Positions 1-6,663 of a DNA stretch of 64,000 bases are shown piece after piece (position 1 is the first letter of the stretch; the number at the start of each line of letters is the position of its first letter). Source of the stretch: Gramella sp. AN32 (GTDB lineage: Bacteria; Bacteroidota; Bacteroidia; Flavobacteriales; Flavobacteriaceae). The translations under genes and the position numbers were made by a program. The notes under the pieces are model-generated. The model ran no database searches, had not been told where the DNA came from, and was given only the letters and a program-made list of their open reading frames with translations. Where the stretch lies: positions 248,001-312,000 of the forward strand of contig NZ_QEYO01000001.1 in the NCBI RefSeq assembly GCF_023718305.1, read 5' to 3'.

Positions 1-773
1 CCTTATTAAATGCCGATAGAGAATTATCCAATTTTACCATCCAAACGATAAAAAAACTCCCTCAGGAAGTTCCTTTTATTTTGATCTCTTCACGCATGCC
101 TGCAGCCATGAGGCATCTTCAGGAATCACTGGGAATTTTACATTTACCGTTTATAAGTTACAATGGAGGTTTAATTAAAGTAGATAATAAAACAGTTCAT
201 TCTACCGTAATTCCAATCAACATTCTGGAAGAGCTTATACAATTCAATGCAAACCATCAGGTTCATTTAAGTCTTTTCCATGATGATGAATGGTATGTGC
301 CTAGTGATGATTTTTGGGCGCAAAGAGAAATCAATAACACGAAAGTTCAACCGGAAATGAAATCGAATATGGATGTGTATAAACTTTGGGACAAAGAATC
401 TAAAGGGATCCATAAAATTATGGCCATGGGTGAGGAAGAAAGCGTGGAAAAGATCTATAAGTATTTAGAAGAAAAATTTCCTGATGACCTCCACCTCTAT
501 AGATCAAAACCTACGTATATAGAAATTGCCCCTAAAAAAATTTCCAAATTAACGGCAGTAGAATTTCTTTTGAAAAACCATTTCAACATTCCTTTGGAAC
601 AGTCGGTGGCTTTCGGTGATAATTATAATGATGTTGAGATGCTCCAAGGCGTGGGAATGGGCGTGGCGGTAGGAAATGCAAAACCTGAAGTTCTGGAAGT
701 CGCGCATCGGGTTGTTGCTTCCGGCAAAGAAGATGGAGTAGCCAGCACCATAGTACAGTTATTAAAATTATAG
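1..773 (+). CDS. Cof-type HAD-superfamily sugar phosphatase (5' end outside window)
   Basis: The reading frame is open from base 3 without a stop, so the gene begins before the window; the first readable residues (LLNADRELSNFTIQ) match the region just after the DxDGTLL motif of Cof/YidA-type HAD phosphatases, which itself is cut off. The C-terminal motif FGDNYNDVEMLQ (HAD motif IV, Mg2+-binding acidic pair) followed by MGVAVGNAKPEV is diagnostic. The middle part is the C2-type cap domain. Family members dephosphorylate sugar phosphates, pyridoxal phosphate or flavin phosphates in the cytoplasm; the substrate cannot be told from sequence. An internal ATG at 81 is not the true start because the homology continues upstream of it. 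Confidence 0.9.
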   Translation, partial: LLNADRELSNFTIQTIKKLPQEVPFILISSRMPAAMRHLQESLGILHLPFISYNGGLIKVDNKTVHSTVIPINILEELIQFNANHQVHLSLFHDDEWYVPSDDFWAQREINNTKVQPEMKSNMDVYKLWDKESKGIHKIMAMGEEESVEKIYKYLEEKFPDDLHLYRSKPTYIEIAPKKISKLTAVEFLLKNHFNIPLEQSVAFGDNYNDVEMLQGVGMGVAVGNAKPEVLEVAHRVVASGKEDGVASTIVQLLKL

Positions 774-838
774 ACTTCCTCCATTTAAGCGGCTAATTAC
801 ATAAAAATTGTATTTTGCCAGCCATATCAAAAAGCTCT

Positions 839-2107
839 ATGGAAGAAACTACTACCTATTTTACCAATGACGCCATTGTGTTTGGTCTTTTAATGATCGC
901 ACTTGGCTTTGTGTTTTATACTTCTTCCAAAGAAGGCGGTTTTTGGAAAAAATTCTATGCTGTAGTGCCGGCACTTCTCATGTGCTATCTAATTCCGGCA
1001 ATTTTCAATTCTCTCAACTGGATCGATGATTCAACTTCCCAGTTATATTTTATGGCCAGCAGGTATCTTCTTCCCGCCGCTTTGGTTCTAATGACCTTAA
1101 GTATCGACCTAAAAGCTATTTTCAACCTGGGCCCAAAAGCTTTGATCATGTTCTTTGCCGGAACTATGGGAATTATCCTTGGAGGTCCTATTGCCATATT
1201 AATAATGTCTATAATTTCTCCGGAAACCCTTGGCGGTATAGGACCAGATGCTATTTGGCGCGGACTCTCCACCATCGCCGGGAGCTGGATAGGCGGAGGT
1301 GCAAACCAGGCAGCCATGCTTGAAATTTATGAATACAATCCGGAATTATACGGCGGAATGGTACTGGTAGATATTGTTATTGCCAATGTATGGATGGCGA
1401 TCATCCTGATGGGAATTGGTAAAAGTGAAGCTATAGACAAATGGTTAAAAGCTGATAATTCAGCGATTGAAGAACTAAAAGTAAAAGTGAGTACTTATGC
1501 TGATAGTGTGGTAAGAAACCCCACCTTACCAGATTATATGATCATGTTTGGGCTTGCCTTCGGAGCGGTAGGAATTGCCCATTTTGGAGCCGATAATATT
1601 TCAGAATATCTTATCGCAAATTTTAAAATTTTTAGTGAAGGTAAAAGTGCTCTTTCTTCATTTTCTTCCCAGTTTTTCTGGATGATCACCATTGCAACCG
1701 CGATTGGTATCATTTTCTCATTTACTAAATTTAAAACTTATGAAGGTGCAGGAGCCAGCAAGCTTGGAAGCATTTTTATTTATATCCTGGTTGCTACCAT
1801 TGGAATGAAAATGGATCTTGGTAAAATTTTTGAAAATCCCGGATTATTGGGAATTGGATTCATTTGGATTCTCATTCATGTAATTGTATTAATCGTTGTG
1901 GCAAAATTGATAAAAGCCCCCTATTTCTTCCTTGCCGTTGGCAGCCAGGCAAATGTTGGCGGGGCAGCATCTGCCCCGGTAGTAGCAGCAGCTTTCCATC
2001 CCTCACTTGCCACCGTTGGGGTTTTACTGGCAGTTTTTGGTTATGTTGTAGGTACCTACGGCGCAATTCTTTGTACAATTTTGATGCAATTAGCCGCAGC
2101 CGGTTAG
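839..2107 (+). CDS. DUF819 family integral membrane protein (YjcL-like)
   Basis: A 422-residue, very hydrophobic protein with about a dozen predicted membrane spans and glycine-rich repeats such as IAGSWIGGGANQAAM and VGSQANVGGAASAPVVAA, which are typical of the DUF819/YjcL family. The two related glycine-rich halves suggest an internally duplicated transporter-like fold. The function of the family is not established. An upstream TTG (815) would add eight residues, but the ATG at 839 fits better because the upstream region contains a promoter-like TATTTTG. It follows the HAD phosphatase gene by 65 bases; no terminator is visible between them. Confidence 0.85.
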   Translation: MEETTTYFTNDAIVFGLLMIALGFVFYTSSKEGGFWKKFYAVVPALLMCYLIPAIFNSLNWIDDSTSQLYFMASRYLLPAALVLMTLSIDLKAIFNLGPKALIMFFAGTMGIILGGPIAILIMSIISPETLGGIGPDAIWRGLSTIAGSWIGGGANQAAMLEIYEYNPELYGGMVLVDIVIANVWMAIILMGIGKSEAIDKWLKADNSAIEELKVKVSTYADSVVRNPTLPDYMIMFGLAFGAVGIAHFGADNISEYLIANFKIFSEGKSALSSFSSQFFWMITIATAIGIIFSFTKFKTYEGAGASKLGSIFIYILVATIGMKMDLGKIFENPGLLGIGFIWILIHVIVLIVVAKLIKAPYFFLAVGSQANVGGAASAPVVAAAFHPSLATVGVLLAVFGYVVGTYGAILCTILMQLAAAG

Positions 2108-2160
2108 TTTAAAACAGAAAATTATAAGATATTTGCGCTCTCAAAAAGCAGCTCACTAAA

Positions 2161-2910
2161 ATGAAAAAACCAGTTCTTTTCCTAGCATTCTTAATTAGCC
2201 TTGTGGCATGTTCAGAAAAAGAAAGCAACCTTACCGTTAGTGGGGAAATTAAAGGTTTAAAGAAAGGAACGCTTTATTTACAGAAGATAGAGGATACTTC
2301 TTTGGTAAACCTTGATTCTATGGTGGTGAATGGCGATGCCAATTTTATGTTGGAAACTTATCTGGAAAGTCCGCAGATCATGTATTTATTTCTGGATAAG
2401 GTAGATAATAACCTTTATGACGATAGGATTGAGTTTTTTGCCGATACCGGGAATGTAACCATTTATAGTTCTCTGGAGAAATTTGAAACCCAGGCTGATA
2501 TTAAAGGTTCTGTCAACCACCAAAAACTGGAAGAATATAGAAAGGTTATTCGCAGGTTTAATGACCAAAACCTGGATTTGATCAAAGCGAGTTTTGAAGC
2601 TGAAAAGGCTGAAAATGATGAACAGTTAATAGAAATTGATCAAAAATATGATCGCCTGCTTCGCAGAAAATATCTTTACACCGTAAACTTCGCGGTAACT
2701 AATAAAGATCATGAAATCGCGCCATATTTGGCGCTTTCTGAAGTATTCGATGCAAATATCAAGTACCTGGACACGATCTATAAATCACTCAATCCTAAAG
2801 TGAGAAAATCCAAATACGGCAAAGAGCTAAAATCTTTTCTGAAAGAACGCCGTAAACTGGAAAAACTAGATAAAAAAGTTGAAGATCAATCTCAGGACGA
2901 ACAATCTTAA
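2161..2910 (+). CDS. DUF4369 domain lipoprotein
   Basis: A 249-residue protein starting with a lipoprotein signal peptide (MKKPVLFLAFLISLVACS; lipobox LVAC, lipidated Cys17). Residues about 24-110 (VSGEIKGLKKGTLYLQKIED...) match the N-terminal DUF4369 domain, a beta-rich domain often found in Bacteroidota in front of a thioredoxin-like domain. Here no thioredoxin CxxC domain follows; the C-terminal part is a charged, probably alpha-helical segment rich in Lys and Glu. Predicted to be anchored on the periplasmic side of a membrane. Function unknown. It stands alone between DUF819 and mqo. Confidence 0.8.
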   Translation: MKKPVLFLAFLISLVACSEKESNLTVSGEIKGLKKGTLYLQKIEDTSLVNLDSMVVNGDANFMLETYLESPQIMYLFLDKVDNNLYDDRIEFFADTGNVTIYSSLEKFETQADIKGSVNHQKLEEYRKVIRRFNDQNLDLIKASFEAEKAENDEQLIEIDQKYDRLLRRKYLYTVNFAVTNKDHEIAPYLALSEVFDANIKYLDTIYKSLNPKVRKSKYGKELKSFLKERRKLEKLDKKVEDQSQDEQS

Positions 2911-2974
2911 TTTTTTTCAAAAGCACTCATCAATTCTTAATATTTTCTTGGCTTTAATTGATTTCTCAAAGCTT

Positions 2975-2982
2975 TAATTTTG
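2975..2982 (+). promoter_or_regulatory. Bacteroidota-type -7 promoter element of mqo
   Basis: TAATTTTG matches the TAnnTTTG consensus and ends 14 bases before the ATG at 2997. No well-spaced TTG -33 box is present (the nearest lie 14 and 24 bases upstream). Its place supports the ATG at 2997 rather than a TTG at 2958 as the start of mqo. Confidence 0.5.
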
Positions 2983-2996
2983 AGAAAACAGTTATT

Positions 2997-4493
2997 ATGA
3001 ACAGTACCAATCGCGATTACGATCTTATATGCGTAGGCGGCGGAATCATGAGTGCAAGTCTTGCCCTCATCCTAAAATTAGTAGATCCCGAAATACAAAT
3101 TATTATTTTTGAAAGGCTGGAAAAAGTTTCCCAGGAAAGCACAAAAGCGTGGAACAATGCAGGAACAGGCCATTCAGCTTTTTGTGAATTAAATTATACC
3201 CCGCAGGATGAACAGGGCAAGGTAGATATTTCAAAACCAATCGAAATATTTCAGCAATTTGAAAAGTCAAAACAATTCTGGTCACATCTGGTACATCAAA
3301 AACTAATTGAAGATCCCAAGAGTTTTATTCATTCCATTCCACATCACGCCTGGGTTCGCGGGAAAGAAGATGTAGATTTCCTGAAGAAGAGGTTTGAAGC
3401 CATGAGCGATTTATTCATGTTTGATAGTATGAAATATTCTGAAGATCATAAAATCCTTGCAGAATGGTTTCCGTTAATTATGGAAGGGCGCAGTGAAGAT
3501 GAAATTATGGCTGCGACCAGGATGGAAATGGGCACCGGTGTCAATTTTGGCAGTTTAACCAAACAGTTATATCACATTTTAGAAGTCAATTTTAAAGTAC
3601 CAATCCTAACTGAACATGAAGTACTGGATATAGATCCTGATGGTCCCGAAGACTGGACAGTAGAAGTCAAAAACTTAAAGACCGGTGATAAGACGTATTA
3701 CGATGCAGAACATGTATTTATTGGAGCCGGTGGTGGAGCCCTGCCTTTATTACAAAAAGTAGAAATTAAGGAGAAAGAGGGTTATGGAGGTTTTCCGGTG
3801 AGCGGGCAATGGCTTTTTTGTAAAAACCGGAAAGTTATAGATCAACATCATGCAAAAGTATATAGTAAAGCCGGAATAGATGCGCCGCCAATGTCTATTC
3901 CCCATTTAGATGCCCGTTATATCAAAGAAAAAAAAGAATTGTTATTTGGACCCTTTGCAGGTTTCAGTACCAAATTTTTAAAAGAAGGATCGATTTTAGA
4001 TCTTCCAAAATCAATAAAACTTGATAATATTCCCTCTATATGGGGCGTTTTCTGGCATAATTTACCCTTGACGAAATATTTGATGCAACAGGTGACCATG
4101 ACCCATGAGGACCGAATGGAAGATTTACGGGTATTTGTAAAACATGCCAAAGCGGAAGATTGGGAATTGAAGATTGCCGGGCAACGGGTTCAAATTATCA
4201 AAAGAGACAGGGAAGAAGGTGGCCTCCTGGAATTTGGAACCGATGTGGTGCATAGCAAGGATGGAAAAATCACCGCTTTATTAGGCGCTTCACCCGGTGC
4301 ATCAACGGCCGTGCATATTATGTTGGAAGTAATAAAAATCGCCTTTCCTGAAAGGGTTAAAACTGAAAAATATCAGGAAAAGCTAAAAAGCATGATCCCT
4401 TTTTGGAATCGGGATATACAGGATTTTGAAGCAGAATTCAGAAAAGTACAGGCAGAAAATTCGGAAACATTAGAACTGGATGCTTCACATTAG
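2997..4493 (+). CDS. mqo: Malate:quinone oxidoreductase
   Basis: FAD-dependent, membrane-associated enzyme that oxidises malate to oxaloacetate and passes electrons to quinone, replacing or supplementing malate dehydrogenase in the TCA cycle. The start MNSTNRDYDLICVGGGIMSA shows the Rossmann FAD-binding GGGIMSAS motif within the first 25 residues, followed by the family motif WNNAGTGHSAFCELNYTP and a C-terminal segment with LLGASPGASTAVHIMLEV. At 498 residues the length is normal for Mqo. The ATG at 2997 was chosen over an upstream TTG because a promoter element lies between them and the family starts shortly before the FAD motif. Monocistronic by context; a bidirectional terminator follows. 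Confidence 0.96.
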   Translation: MNSTNRDYDLICVGGGIMSASLALILKLVDPEIQIIIFERLEKVSQESTKAWNNAGTGHSAFCELNYTPQDEQGKVDISKPIEIFQQFEKSKQFWSHLVHQKLIEDPKSFIHSIPHHAWVRGKEDVDFLKKRFEAMSDLFMFDSMKYSEDHKILAEWFPLIMEGRSEDEIMAATRMEMGTGVNFGSLTKQLYHILEVNFKVPILTEHEVLDIDPDGPEDWTVEVKNLKTGDKTYYDAEHVFIGAGGGALPLLQKVEIKEKEGYGGFPVSGQWLFCKNRKVIDQHHAKVYSKAGIDAPPMSIPHLDARYIKEKKELLFGPFAGFSTKFLKEGSILDLPKSIKLDNIPSIWGVFWHNLPLTKYLMQQVTMTHEDRMEDLRVFVKHAKAEDWELKIAGQRVQIIKRDREEGGLLEFGTDVVHSKDGKITALLGASPGASTAVHIMLEVIKIAFPERVKTEKYQEKLKSMIPFWNRDIQDFEAEFRKVQAENSETLELDASH

Positions 4494-4498
4494 GAAAT

Positions 4499-4525
4499 AA
4501 AAAACTTCCCAAAAAGAGAAGTTTT
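4499..4525. terminator. Bidirectional terminator between mqo and tRNA-Thr
   Basis: Inverted repeat AAAACTTC / GAAGTTTT (arms 4501-4508 and 4518-4525) with a 9-base loop. Read on the minus strand it is followed by a T-run, as expected for the end of the tRNA-Thr transcript; on the plus strand the four T's at the end of the arm may serve mqo. Confidence 0.7.
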
Positions 4526-4532
4526 CATCTTG

Positions 4533-4606
4533 AGCCGATAGAGGGACTCGAACCCACGACCTGCTGATTACAAATCAGCTGCTCTAGCCAGCTGAGCTAC
4601 ATCGGC
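4533..4606 (-). tRNA. tRNA-Thr (anticodon TGT), copy 1
   Basis: The minus strand folds as a complete cloverleaf: acceptor GCCGATG/TATCGGC with a G-U pair at the last position, D arm GCTC..GAGC, anticodon stem CTGAT/ATCAG around the loop with TGT, and a T arm with GGTTCGAGTCC. CCA is not encoded. It lies 8 bases after the 88-residue ORF, so the two are probably cotranscribed. A second copy that differs at one base of the acceptor stem lies at 29605-29678. Confidence 0.97.
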
Positions 4607-4614
4607 CTTTGAAA

Positions 4615-4881
4615 TTATAGTGCATTTACCTTTTCTACTAAAGCATTCGCTTTAGTTTCAAGATCCTTTTCAATAGATTTAAAATGTGATTTTTTATTAT
4701 CCACATCTTTTTTATTAATGCGTGAGATCAATTCATCATATTCCTTAATCGCCTCGTCAACGATAGCTTCACTCTTCGCCGCATCTTCTTTTGGATGTGC
4801 CATTTGGTGAATGTAAGCAGCATCAATGATGTCTCCCATTACATAATTCACATCTCTTTTTAATAATCTTTTACTTGCCAT
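4615..4881 (-). CDS. Conserved hypothetical protein, 88 residues
   Basis: Small, charged, probably all-alpha protein starting MASKRLLKRDVNYVMGDIID and ending in a Lys/Glu-rich stretch that looks like a coiled coil (KKSHFKSIEKDLETKANALV). No signal peptide or membrane segment. I do not recognise a named family. A promoter-like TAAATTCG (one mismatch to TAnnTTTG) lies upstream on the minus strand, and the tRNA-Thr gene follows 8 bases downstream, so the gene may form a short mRNA/tRNA operon. Coding status is supported by codon structure and the clean position between regulatory elements. Confidence 0.75.
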   Translation of the reverse strand: MASKRLLKRDVNYVMGDIIDAAYIHQMAHPKEDAAKSEAIVDEAIKEYDELISRINKKDVDNKKSHFKSIEKDLETKANALVEKVNAL

Positions 4882-4947
4882 TTGTCTTAAATTTCGGCTG
4901 CGAATTTAATCTATTTTTTTATATAATATTGTAATTCTTTCAGAAAA

Positions 4948-5400
4948 TTAAGCTGAAATATTTTTTAAGATCTTGAGTGCTTTCGGCATATGGATGGAAG
5001 AATCCCTGCTATGGAATTTATGAATTAAAATTCCACTTTTATCGAAAACAAAGGTTTCCCGACCGGGCAATAAACCTAATAAACTCGATTTTACATCAAA
5101 AGCATTCCTGGCCTTTTTCTTAGGATCTGCCAGTAAAATATAGGGCAATTTATATCGCTCCTTGAATTTGGAATGTGAAGCTTCAGAATCTGAACTTATC
5201 CCAATCACTTCAGCTCCTAAATTTTGGAAACCTTCATAACTATCCCGAAAATTACAGGCTTCTTTGGTACATCCCGGGGTGAAATCTTTTGGATAAAAAT
5301 AAATGACCAGGGCTTCTTTTCCCATGAATTTCTGCAGGCAAAATTGTTTTCCAGATTCATCATTTAAACAGATTGCCGGCACCTTCTCCCCTATTTTCAT
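4948..5400 (-). CDS. bcp: Thioredoxin-dependent peroxiredoxin, Bcp/PrxQ type
   Basis: A 150-residue peroxiredoxin that reduces hydrogen peroxide and organic hydroperoxides. The motif DFTPGCTKEACNFRD carries the peroxidatic Cys44 and the resolving Cys49 five residues later, the arrangement of atypical 2-Cys PrxQ/Bcp enzymes. YFYPKDFTPGCT is the family signature. The start is taken as ATG at 5400 (MKIGEKVP), one base beyond the stop of the upstream PTPS gene; a GTG at 5409 would overlap it. Last gene of the operon idi - PTPS - bcp on the minus strand, so expression is probably set by the idi promoter. Confidence 0.92.
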   Translation of the reverse strand: MKIGEKVPAICLNDESGKQFCLQKFMGKEALVIYFYPKDFTPGCTKEACNFRDSYEGFQNLGAEVIGISSDSEASHSKFKERYKLPYILLADPKKKARNAFDVKSSLLGLLPGRETFVFDKSGILIHKFHSRDSSIHMPKALKILKNISA

Positions 5401-5401
5401 A

Positions 5402-5812
5402 TTATGCACCTTTATAACTTACAAAATTCCTTGGGGTTTCATATAGGGTTACTTCCAGTTCATGTTCGCTTTTGATCTTTGGTTTTAATTTATTCCAAAT
5501 TATTACCGCTATATTTTCTGCAGTGGGATTTAAATTTGAAAATTCCGGAACCTCAACATTTAAATTTTTATGATCAAAAGCCTGTTCAACTTCTTCATAA
5601 ATAAGGTTTTTTAATACCTTCAGATCCATGACAAAACCTGTTTTTTCATCAATTTCTCCGGTGACTGATACCACCAATTCATAATTATGGCCATGAAAAT
5701 TAGGATTGCTGCATTTCCCGAAAATTTCAAGATTTTCCTCATCAGTCCATTCTTTACGAAATAATCGATGGGCAGCATTAAAATGGGCTTTTCTATGGAC
5801 AGTTACTTTCAT
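5402..5812 (-). CDS. 6-pyruvoyl tetrahydropterin synthase / QueD family protein
   Basis: A 136-residue T-fold enzyme. Zinc ligands are His15 (FNAAHRL), His40 and His42 (FHGHNY), and the catalytic Cys34 sits in FGKCSNPNFHGHNY. QueD converts 7,8-dihydroneopterin triphosphate to 6-carboxytetrahydropterin for queuosine/7-deazaguanine synthesis; PTPS makes 6-pyruvoyl tetrahydropterin. The Cys-x-Asn-Pro-Asn spacing before HGHNY and the end YETPRNFVSYKGA resemble animal PTPS more than E. coli QueD (which has C-x(2)-LHGHS). Which reaction occurs is therefore open. The gene overlaps idi by 4 bases (ATGA) and abuts bcp, so it is translationally coupled in one operon. Confidence 0.88.
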   Translation of the reverse strand: MKVTVHRKAHFNAAHRLFRKEWTDEENLEIFGKCSNPNFHGHNYELVVSVTGEIDEKTGFVMDLKVLKNLIYEEVEQAFDHKNLNVEVPEFSNLNPTAENIAVIIWNKLKPKIKSEHELEVTLYETPRNFVSYKGA

Positions 5813-6327
5813 GGGTTTATGTGGGAATAATATTTCTGAAAAATGATTTTAAACCATTCTGTATAAATTCCAGGATGCTTTTGCATATCTGTTTTAATTT
5901 CTTCCAGCCCCACCCATTTCCAGTCCTCTACCTCTTCAGGATTTAGATTGGGTACGCCGTCAAAATTTCCAATAAGGATATGATCAAATTCATGTTCGGT
6001 TAAACCATTATCAAACGGTGCTTTATATATAAAAGAAATTGAATCCTTAAGAGGGGTTGTAAAGCCCATCTCCTCTTCTAATCGTCTCATGCCCGCCTCC
6101 ACATTAGACTCATTTTCCCTTTGATGGCTGCAACAGGTATTGGTCCACAATCCTGGTGAATGATATTTAGACATGGCCCGTCTCTGGATCATCAATTCAT
6201 TTTGGTTATTGAAAACAAAAACTGAAAACGCCCTGTGTAGCAACGCCTTTTGATGAGCCTCGATCTTTTCCATAAGACCAATTTGCTCATCTTTCTCATT
6301 CACCAAAATAACCTTTTCCTCTTTCAT
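5809..6327 (-). CDS. idi: Isopentenyl-diphosphate delta-isomerase, type I
   Basis: Nudix-fold isomerase that interconverts isopentenyl and dimethylallyl diphosphate for isoprenoid synthesis. WTNTCCSHQR contains the catalytic Cys (Cys66, aligned with Cys67 of E. coli WTNSVCGH) and a metal-binding His68; RRLEEEMGF holds the Nudix-like acidic cluster. The length of 172 residues is usual for bacterial type I enzymes. First gene of a three-gene minus-strand operon with a PTPS-family gene and a peroxiredoxin. A good promoter lies immediately upstream. Confidence 0.95.
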   Translation of the reverse strand: MKEEKVILVNEKDEQIGLMEKIEAHQKALLHRAFSVFVFNNQNELMIQRRAMSKYHSPGLWTNTCCSHQRENESNVEAGMRRLEEEMGFTTPLKDSISFIYKAPFDNGLTEHEFDHILIGNFDGVPNLNPEEVEDWKWVGLEEIKTDMQKHPGIYTEWFKIIFQKYYSHINP

Positions 6328-6342
6328 TCTTTTTCTTTAACG

Positions 6343-6375
6343 CAAAATTACAAGCTTAAAAACAGTAAGCATCAA
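6343..6375 (-). promoter_or_regulatory. Promoter of the idi operon
   Basis: On the minus strand TTG (6375-6373) is followed after 22 bases by TAATTTTG (6350-6343), an exact match to the TTG-N17-23-TAnnTTTG promoter of Bacteroidota. The predicted transcript would start close to 6336, giving a leader of roughly 10 bases before the idi ATG at 6327. Confidence 0.65.
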
Positions 6376-6512
6376 TAATAAGCCATTTTTCCGAAATATA
6401 GAACGATTTTTTAGCATGCCCCAATTTTAGCAAATGTTAAACTCTAAAAATTTTAAAACCAACTTGAACTTAGCTTCGTAAGTATTTACAGTAATAGTTG
6501 GGGAACTTTGCT

Positions 6513-6536
6513 ATGAAAAGAAAGAGATGGAATTAG
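6513..6536 (+). CDS. Putative leader peptide MKRKRWN upstream of prfC
   Basis: An eight-codon frame (ATG, six Lys/Arg/Trp/Asn codons, TAG) whose 3' half forms the left arm of a strong terminator hairpin; the TAG stop (6534-6536) is the first three bases of the loop. A ribosome paused at that stop would cover the right arm. The 336-base gap between idi and prfC contains nothing else except the two promoters listed. No Shine-Dalgarno precedes the ATG, which is normal for this phylum. Translation is inferred only from this geometry. Confidence 0.4.
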   Translation: MKRKRWN

Positions 6537-6556
6537 GGGATTCCATCTTTTTTTTA
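6525..6556 (+). terminator. Intrinsic terminator / attenuator in the prfC leader
   Basis: Perfect 9-bp stem AGATGGAAT / ATTCCATCT (6525-6533 and 6540-6548), loop TAGGGG, followed by a run of eight T's. It ends about 108 bases before the prfC ATG. Read in the prfC direction it is a classical Rho-independent terminator and could end a short leader RNA or act as an attenuator. Confidence 0.75.
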
Positions 6557-6637
6557 CCCTAATTTGAAAAGAAGAAAGCTTCCTATCAAAGATCTGCAAT
6601 CCCTTGAAAACATAATGTTTTTTCCTCAAAATAATCT

Positions 6638-6645
6638 TATTTTTG
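6638..6645 (+). promoter_or_regulatory. Promoter -7 element directly before prfC
   Basis: TATTTTTG matches TAnnTTTG exactly and ends 18 bases before the prfC ATG at 6664. No TTG lies at the expected -33 distance. If active, it would give prfC a second transcript that bypasses the upstream terminator. Confidence 0.5.
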
Positions 6646-6663
6646 CGGCTGCAAAGAACTCAT

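Noticed and set aside
985..1317. Reading frames opposite to or inside clear genes, such as those within DUF819, rpoB, rpoC and rplA
   Set aside because: They overlap well-supported coding regions in other frames and have no recognisable domain or start context.
2958..2996. TTG at 2958 as start of mqo
   Set aside because: It would put the promoter -7 box inside the coding region and add 13 residues outside the conserved protein.
6400..6515. Pseudoknot in the prfC leader (CCCCAA/TTGGGG and AGCAAA/TTTGCT)
   Set aside because: The two pairings are short and cross each other; with such AT-rich DNA this may be chance, so I kept only the terminator and leader frame.
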